Positions 56,526 through 64,000 of a DNA stretch of 64,000 bases are shown here, in pieces. The position numbers and the translations under genes were made by a program. The notes beneath the pieces were generated by a model. It ran no database searches. It was not told the DNA's origin and worked only from the letters and a program-made list of their open reading frames with translations. The DNA lies in NCBI GenBank assembly GCA_024036415.1, contig JAMWET010001314.1, forward strand, positions 62,001 through 126,000, read 5' to 3'. This stretch comes from Prochilodus magdalenae. Its lineage: Eukaryota; Chordata; Actinopteri; Characiformes; Prochilodontidae. Numbering within the stretch: position 1 is the first letter of the stretch; each line of letters begins with the position of its first letter.

Positions 56526-57717
56526 TCTTACTCTAATACACTTCAAAGTGTGCCCTGCGTGGCTATAACATCCAAGATCTACACACAAAAGTTTCTTTTT
56601 CATACAGTGTTGTGGGAATTTAATATTGATTGATGGTTCTTATACCTTGTGTGGAATTTTGGTAAATTTGTTAGCAAATATAAAAACTCCAACCACTCTC
56701 GACTTCTCATTAGAGTGCTCCTGGCAGTGCAAAGCAATTAGAGCAGCTATCCCTGAATGGAGAGCTGAGGCCAGGTCTCTGCAGCGGTCAACTGCACCCC
56801 CTCCACCCACCCCCAAAACAGCTGTGTGAGATGGGCCGGCCTCTCCATCTGTCAACCCCGCTCTGCTTCAGCCAACCTCATTTGTTCATCATTAACTACA
56901 CTGACTGAATGGGATGTATGCAAACTAGGCTGCTGGACAGAACCAGAAGAAAGATTTGCTTGGTAAGACACTGCAGAGACGCATTCAACGGCTACAGGAA
57001 GCAAAACATTTACAGAAAACGTACGGGTACCCCAATCTAGTAGCCAATTTACATTACTGAAAATTTACTGGTATCAAATTTCTGTTTGTGTGCTGCTTGT
57101 GTGTGTGCATTTTTCTAGTCGTATTCGGCAAAGATTGACCAAAACTGTTTGTATAAGAAACCTGACTGATGACTTCTGGCATCCGGAAAAACTAACTATA
57201 AGCCCTGTGAGACAGGGATGACAGATAGTCTTGGTCAGGTCTTTCAGTCTCAGTGTTTCATAAAGTTTGCTTTTAGATTTTCGTTGTCCCTCCATTAGCT
57301 GTGAGACTGTCGTGCATCCTTTTTTCCTATTTAGCTTTTGGAATCGAGTAAAAGACAGTTAGAGGTTTGCTGTGGCTTGCCTGTTCTCCCTCTTCCTTGC
57401 TTCCTACAACGTTTTTGTTGGTCTCTTCGTATCCAAAGTGCTATATTACATGCCTGAGTTGCAATGACAGAGTTCTCCACAACATCAGGTCTAAAGCCAG
57501 TTTACTAAGCAAATGCTTTTTACGATGTCAGGTTATTTTCAGTTAACAATGTTACATATTGTTGCTGTAAAGCTGTACTGTGCGTGTAGGCCAGTTAACA
57601 TCACACACAACAGCCACCAAATACAAAGAACAACATGGCATGCTGCCAAAAAGCAAAAAAAAATTGTTCTAAATTATGCAATAAACTTAAGTTCCTGAAC
57701 AAGATTAGCAAAGCATC

Positions 57718-57915
57718 CACTTCATTGACATTTATTCAGAGCGTCTTACAAGGTTATTAGTTTTACAGGTAGGCCCGTGAAAGTGTTAGAAGTCTTGCCC
57801 AAGGACTAATATTGATGTAGCTCAGCATTTGCTACCTAGATTGGAATTCGAAACCCCAGCTCCCACATCGGGTGGTAGCTCTCTGGTGGGTAGTGGTGTT
57901 AGCCACACCAACCAC
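57718..57915. repeat. Old interspersed repeat, tRNA-like region
   Basis: The order CAGAGCGTCTTACAAGG, TACAGGTAGGCCCGTGA, CTTGCCCAAGGAC, then GGAATTCGAAACCCCAGC recalls a common fish repeat whose consensus has GGATTCGAACCC (a reversed B box). Strand and class uncertain. Confidence 0.5.
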
Positions 57916-58694
57916 CTACACACAATAGCACAGCAGCTAATACTCTAGTAAGATTTATTACAGAAGTTTCCAGTAAGCTTCCAGTTTAGCTGTAGGGCTA
58001 CTACACAGCTACTGAAGTCAAACAGTCTTCTGTTCACTACAAACTGATGCTCTTACAATTATGAAATATTATGAAGTCATTCTGAGAATATCATCTTCAG
58101 AACGAAGCTGTTTTTACACCAGATGCAATAACTGTCGTTTTTCACTACCTTGAAAACAAACAGCTTGAAAAGCAAATCAACTTATCTAATTTTAATCTCT
58201 TCTGAAGGTTAATGCTGCCAAACAAACATGAACCGTTTTCTCCTCATGTTGCATGGGTGAAATAACATGCGATGTAGAGTGGTTTTAGCTTATCATACGT
58301 GACAGGTTGTATCTTGTGTGAAATCAGCTGATGCCTATGCACGTTGCTGAAAATCATTAGTTTAAACACTGTGTAGTTTTAGGGTTACTGGATAAATTAT
58401 GCTGATTGCCACCCTATCGGTTTAGGGCGCATAACATTGACTTGTAAATTCTACATTTATTGCAGTTATGTACCCTACAAATTTTATTTGCAAAATAATG
58501 GAATTAAAGCTCACATATATTATATTATATTTCCCAGAAAATACACTCTTAATCTTAGTGAATCAACTATACATCTCACAGCTGTAGACTGTAAGTCACA
58601 AGTGGTGTAAATGCGGTAAAGTGAAAAGGAAAGTACGGTAAAACAGTGAAAGGATTGACGTTGGATTGAGCTTAATAAAAATAATATTGATTAA

Positions 58695-58752
58695 TAGTAA
58701 AAATGTCCTAATCAGCTCCGATATCAAATTTCAGATTGGATCCCTAGAAGTA
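58695..58752. repeat. hAT-like repeat terminus
   Basis: TCAGCTCCGATATCAAAT followed by CAGATTGGATCCCTAG; the reverse complement starts CTAGGGATCCAATCTG, similar to the terminus near 23320 (AGGGATGCACCGATAT). Confidence 0.4.
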
Positions 58753-59157
58753 ATATGCTTAGCTTTAAATACCAGAAGTCACATATAAAGTGCCACATGG
58801 GAAGAAAATCTGAAGCTGTTCTGTGGATACAGGAAGCCTTTGCAACAGACATCACCTCATCACACACAGACATCCTTTTCCTGCCAGACAAACATCGGGC
58901 CTAGCAGGGTCCAAACCCACCTATGGACTGGCAGCGGTCGGTTGGAACTACTGCACTGTGCGCTTGTGCTACTGAAGGGTAGAAGCGGCATGCTAATAAA
59001 CACAGATCTCATTTAAAGGGAGCGATAATAAGAGATGCAATTTGTTCATTAGAAAATTACAAACAAGGCCACCGCGCTGACATGAGAGGGCGCGATTAGC
59101 AGCGCTAATTACCTGATTCTTACACTCCAGTTGAGACACGCAGCGGAGGATGTCTAG

Positions 59158-59187
59158 CCCCCCCTTACCCCCCTCACCCCCCTCCCC
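59158..59187 (-). other. Predicted G-quadruplex motif on the agap1 RNA strand
   Basis: C-runs of 7, 6, 6 and 4 on the plus strand (59158-59164, 59168-59173, 59177-59182, 59184-59187) with gaps of 3, 3 and 1. The RNA strand therefore meets the four-run G-quadruplex pattern. It lies about 560 bases downstream of the 93-bp exon's donor. Confidence 0.8.
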
Positions 59188-59426
59188 TCTCTCCTCTTGT
59201 TTGTGACAAATTAAAGCCAACTCAAACAATCTCTCCCTGTACACAGCAGGGTAAAGGTGGGGGGTTTGGAGCTTCAAGCTAAAGTGGAGGCAACGGTCCA
59301 ATCAAAGTGCTCCCCTCTGCAAGGAAGGGCTGGGTTTTGAGGAAGGGGAGGTGGTAGAGGGGTTCCATATGTCGACCGGCAATCCACACTTCATTAAGAT
59401 CCTTTTAGCTTCACACTATTCTCAAC

Positions 59427-59428
<2 letters not shown>

Positions 59429-59508
<80 letters not shown>

Positions 59509-59523
59509 GAGAAAGAGAGAGAG
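59429..59523. repeat. (GA)n microsatellite, (UC)n in the agap1 RNA
   Basis: About 34 pure GA units followed by GAAA-interrupted units. It lies 224-318 bases downstream of the 93-bp exon donor in transcript sense, where it reads as a long UCUCUC tract. Confidence 0.95.
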
Positions 59524-59716
59524 GGATAGAAAATTCCCTTCCCACTCCTTATCCTAATGATCTTGTTTCAATACACAGGGGATCCCAACTCTAATTGATG
59601 TCAAGTGTATGCTTTCGCTGTTAATCAAGGAGACGGCATCAAACGGGCCCGGCGAGGGTCCGAGTGCTGATCACAGGCCCCCTCGCCAGCAACACACCGC
59701 TCCCGGACCCCAATTA

Positions 59717-60419
<703 letters not shown>

Positions 60420-62260
60420 CTATCATATGAAAAGACAAAGACAGACAGAGGTTCAAACCTTTTAAGCCAGGATGTCAATAAACTGCAAGTTCATTCAGAA
60501 TATAGAGAACATAAAGAAAAAGACAATAACGAGAGACAAAAGGGGAAAAATGTCAAGGGTAATGTCTCTCTCTCTTCTTCCCACTAGCTACAGTTAACAC
60601 TGTACAACACTGGGTCAACTACATGTGAAGTCCTCGCTCAGTATCTACATGTTGTATAGAAACAGTGAACGCTCACGTTACATTATGCACGCCATATTCA
60701 ATTTATTAGAAACATGTATTTTTGATGTACAGTTACAGAGCAATCTGTGTTGCAGCCTGTAAAAGATCCATTGCACAGATGTAAGCAACTCATCTGATCA
60801 TCTCATCAACTGATATCTGGTCAGTAGTGGTCTTGGTCAGAAACTAACTAATAATAAATGACTTAGAGGGTGGCTAAGTAACTAATGAAGGAACAGATGT
60901 GTTTTTATAGAGTAACACATGACATCACTGCCATTTCAGGAACAGGTAGAAATACGACATACATATAAGAGAAACATACTGTATATTTAAACATATTCAT
61001 ATTGTTTACATGAACACATTCAAATTTGCTGTACAAACCATACTTACAATATACTGACACTGATCAAAATCTCAGGTGTTATGTGAACAGGAATATATTA
61101 CATGATAAATACACTGTAAATGTCAACTGACATCAAGTCATTGGATCTCCACTTCCGAAATACAATTAATTCTGTATACTGATTTTATTATAATTCCATT
61201 CTCAATGCTGCAGGGCATTCTTATCATTTTAGTTATTACAGCTCCATGCCTCATTCTGGAAACTAATAATTGTATTTGTTCATTTTTATTTACAGCTTCC
61301 TAGTTTCTTACTAATTACTGGAAAAACACCACAGTAAAACCATTTTTACATATCGTACACTTCATTTTAGATCTGGTTGTATATGACTGAAAACAGTGAT
61401 TCTGAACACTGAACTGTTTGAACAATAGAGTATATAGTAATCTACACGCTTTACTTGGAATTACATTATTTTGCTTGATGTTTTGCCTTAAAATAATATA
61501 GCATTATTCAACATATTATACATGAACGGCATATATGAGGGATTACTTTTATAATGTGTCTCTGTGATGTCCTATGTAACCACACAGCTGTGAACCCAAA
61601 AGGCATTGACTTCAGGCTAAAGTAGTGAGCAGTATCCACTGCTCCCTTGAGGAAGAATGTGGGCTAGACACCCCGGGGTCATATTAAGCACTCCTAATAG
61701 GAAATCAGTAAAGACTATGCTGTGTGGGAAACTCAGTATGGGAACATATAGCTAGGTAAAGTGTAACCTTGCATCATTAGGCCAGAAAAAAAGACTACTG
61801 AATCACACACTGCTCTTCTGAGGGTTTGTGTAAAGAGTTGACCTTAATTAAACTTAAATGTTTGCATTAGGGCCCAACTGACCAGTCGACTAATTGATAA
61901 CAGCACAGACTACATGCATTCACTTATTTCTTGATGTAAGCATTTACCTTGCTTATTTTATCAAATGAATTATAGTTTTGTGCAAATGGGTTGAAAGGTT
62001 GGGTCAAAAGCTTGGACCATGAAGGTGGTGGTCATCTGCAGATGTTTAAGCAAGTGTATTTTCAAATGTGTAAAGAAGAAAAAACATTTCACTCATCTCA
62101 CTCTCACTCAGAACATTCTGTATCTCTTTATGTAAGCGACAGCAAAAAAAACCCTAAGCTTTAAAGCATAAGCTACAATTTGCTAAGCATATAATGTGTG
62201 GCAGGTGCTTGAGGGGGTTGATTTTCTTAACATCTCAAAGCTTGAACTATGTATACTCAC
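60420..62260 (-). other. agap1: agap1 intron, 1.84 kb
   Basis: Unremarkable AT-rich intron between the two Ser-rich linker exons. A short stretch at about 61866-61900 resembles hAT-type repeat sequence (CAGTCGACTAATTGATAA), too short to assign. Confidence 0.85.
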
Positions 62261-62388
62261 CTGACTGATGTGTACAGCTGAAACAGGTGCCGAGCAGACT
62301 GAGGAGTGACTGGGTGAATTGGGGAGGGACTTGCAGGGTCCAATTGACAGCTGCTGCTTTTTCCGGGTTGCGACGATTTTCTGAGCCA
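62261..62388 (-). CDS. agap1: agap1 exon: linker after GTPase domain
   Basis: The exon is 128 bp: two bases of a split Val codon plus 42 codons. It reads AQKIVATRKKQQLSIGPCKS and then a Ser/Pro/His-rich tail ending AVHISQ. The family motif VAQK-V-RKKQQL marks the C-terminal edge of the small GTPase-like domain, followed by the conserved LPNSPSHS linker. The acceptor is TTGGCTGTTCAG and the donor is GTGAGTATAC. It ends in phase 0 and joins directly to the next exon ([11 protein letters not shown]). The exon before it (end of the GTPase domain) is not visible in the 1.6 kb remaining to the right. Confidence 0.9.
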
Positions 62389-64000
62389 CTGAACAGCCAA
62401 ACACAAACACAAAGCACACATTAGAGCTGGGCACAAACCATGTATCTATCATGAGACGCCGATCAACAGGAGCAGAAGGACATCCATTCGCGTAGAGTGA
62501 TACACACCGCTAAAAATGATTCCCACATTGACATTCTACTCTCCCCCTGGCTGGACTAGTCCACTTCATTACCCCTTATAAGGGGCTGTCTCGCAGTGCT
62601 GACCCACGCCCCTGATTCTACCATCACTCTCGTCTAGTCTCCCCCCCACACCCCCAGCACGCCCATTATTTAACTATTATTACGCCACGTTCATTACTCA
62701 AGTCCTCGCAGAGAGAGAGCTATCGGCGCGTGCAAAAGGGCGACGTCAATCAATCGCTCCCCGCTGGCCCTTATCGATTGATGGGCCGCCGGCCGCGGTG
62801 GCAATCAGCCGCACTCAGCAGAGAGATGTTCAAGTGCTCTGTCATCTTCTCCCTACTGGCAACATTGATCCCAGAGCTGGCCAAGGGAGGTCTGCCAGAA
62901 TGAGCTTCCTTCACCACAGAAATTCCTCAACAGACAAAGAGAGCCATACAAATAAAACAGGGCTTAAAGCTATTTCCCCGGGACTTCAGGGATATGAATA
63001 AACCTCAGCTTTTAAACACCATGAACAGTGGGCTATGCTTGCAATGACGAGACATCAAACTGTTAACAATGAATCTACCCTGGGTTTGATGAGGCTGCTC
63101 CATCTTAAGCAAAGTTTCCTGAAACTGCATTATACATTAAACTGGGCAAAGATGTATGGTATAACTAAACAGGAGGAACAACCATCTAAAGAATAATACT
63201 GTTCATACTTTGATTTTAAGATGAAAAAAGAGAACTTTGCATGAAAACTGTTATAGCACTTCAGCATAATCAAAGGTTGGAGACACAGTCATGTGATCTT
63301 ACATTCAAGAGAAACTAAGTGAAACTTGCTCACAGTACTTATAACAGGATCTAGACATCTGAAGAGTTTTGTGCTCCCGAAAGCTTAATCAAAGAAAACT
63401 TTTACAGGACATGGTTACAAATCTGCTGTAAAATGTGAAGTAAAGAAATTAGATCTTTGCCTAAAATATAGAGCGGCACAAGCAGATTGATATATGACAT
63501 AATAGATACCAGTTTATCATTATCAAGATCAACAACACATATAATCACTCAAAAGATGTGTAGGTCTGCTGGTCATTTTTGGATAGTCAGTAAAATGTCT
63601 ATAATTGCCCTGTACACATTGTGACCATTAGTTCCAGATGCTCATCTCTTTGTAGAACAGAATTTTTTAAAAATCCCTTTAAAGTCGTTAAAAAACACTG
63701 ACACTTTTTTTATTTGATTTAGTGCAGCACCAAACAAAGCACTGAATAATTAGTATTGATTTTTTTTTTTTCATTTCATTTTTATATGGAAAAAGCTCTT
63801 GGAAGTATTATGATGGTATATTTGTGTCATATCACTCATCCCTACTTTGTTTACTTCTTTATTATTCAACTTCGTAGCAATTTTGCAAACTGTGGAATTC
63901 CTCTTTACTGCATCTGTAAGACTGTGAACTGTAGGTCACACCTTTAGCACCTAAACTACAAACTGCATGTGTGTTTGATTGAGGTTGCTTTATTTTTGGG
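62389..64000 (-). other. agap1: agap1 intron following the last GTPase-domain exon (partial)
   Basis: I searched by eye for the expected GTPase-domain end (a Cys-Ala-Thr-Tyr-Gly-like helix) on the minus strand and did not find it, so the intron runs past the window edge. It contains one GC-rich candidate regulatory island at about 62.7 kb; the rest is AT-rich. Confidence 0.75.
62690..62815. promoter_or_regulatory. Candidate conserved intronic element with inverted ATCAATCG sites
   Basis: ATCAATCG at 62749-62756 and its complement CGATTGAT at 62775-62782 face each other across 18 bp, inside a CpG-rich block (GGCGCGTGC, GGCCGCCGGCCGCGG). The paired sites resemble PBX/TALE half-sites. Confidence 0.3.

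Noticed and set aside
58900..58985. Possible SINE fragment (GGTCCAAACCCACC)
   Set aside because: Too short, and no second diagnostic block follows.
62389..64000. Possible upstream agap1 exon with the end of the GTPase domain
   Set aside because: I looked for the conserved Cys-Ala-Thr-Tyr-Gly helix and the exon-ending G before the split Val codon on the minus strand and saw no candidate; the exon probably lies beyond the window.

Overview
This window is vertebrate nuclear DNA, most likely from a teleost fish. It holds the middle of one long, intron-rich gene on the minus strand, agap1 (ArfGAP with GTPase domain, ankyrin repeats and PH domain 1). I assembled eleven coding segments by reading the minus strand. 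Every junction is a canonical GT-AG and every reading phase joins correctly, giving about 1,571 coding bases (roughly 523 residues). The assigned order, 5' to 3' in the gene and right to left in the window, is: linker just after the GTPase domain (62261-62388), Ser/Pro-rich linker (60264-60419), basic linker (59747-59839), PH domain first half (44684-44788 and 39541-39706), the long low-complexity insert inside the PH domain (36807-36968 and 30798-30959), PH domain second half (18012-18166), and the ArfGAP zinc finger and body (16280-16370, 15935-16157, 1-130). The GTPase exons lie beyond the right edge. The ankyrin repeats and stop codon lie beyond the left edge. The choice of agap1 over agap2 and agap3 rests on remembered family sequence, not on a search.

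The remaining ~97% is intron. It carries very abundant (CA)n, (TA)n and (GA)n microsatellites and scattered worn transposon remnants: a Tc1-like transposase pseudogene, a short TA-flanked inverted-repeat element, a tRNA-derived SINE and hAT-like fragments. These, with the compact repeat style, point to a bony fish. Several introns hold islands that are GC-richer and full of ATTA/TAATTA cores, as is typical of conserved vertebrate enhancers. In tetrapods AGAP1 lies next to the homeobox gene GBX2, so these could be long-range regulatory elements, but that is inference.

I found no other protein-coding gene, rRNA, tRNA or CRISPR. Most long open frames are dinucleotide-repeat translations or chance frames.

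The observations most worth a second look are: two consecutive phase-symmetric 162-bp exons in the PH insert; a symmetric 93-bp exon followed by a long (UC)n tract and two strong G-quadruplex motifs on the transcribed RNA; a perfect 36-bp inverted repeat with a 7-nt loop; and a palindromic (TA)n block directly behind a splice donor.
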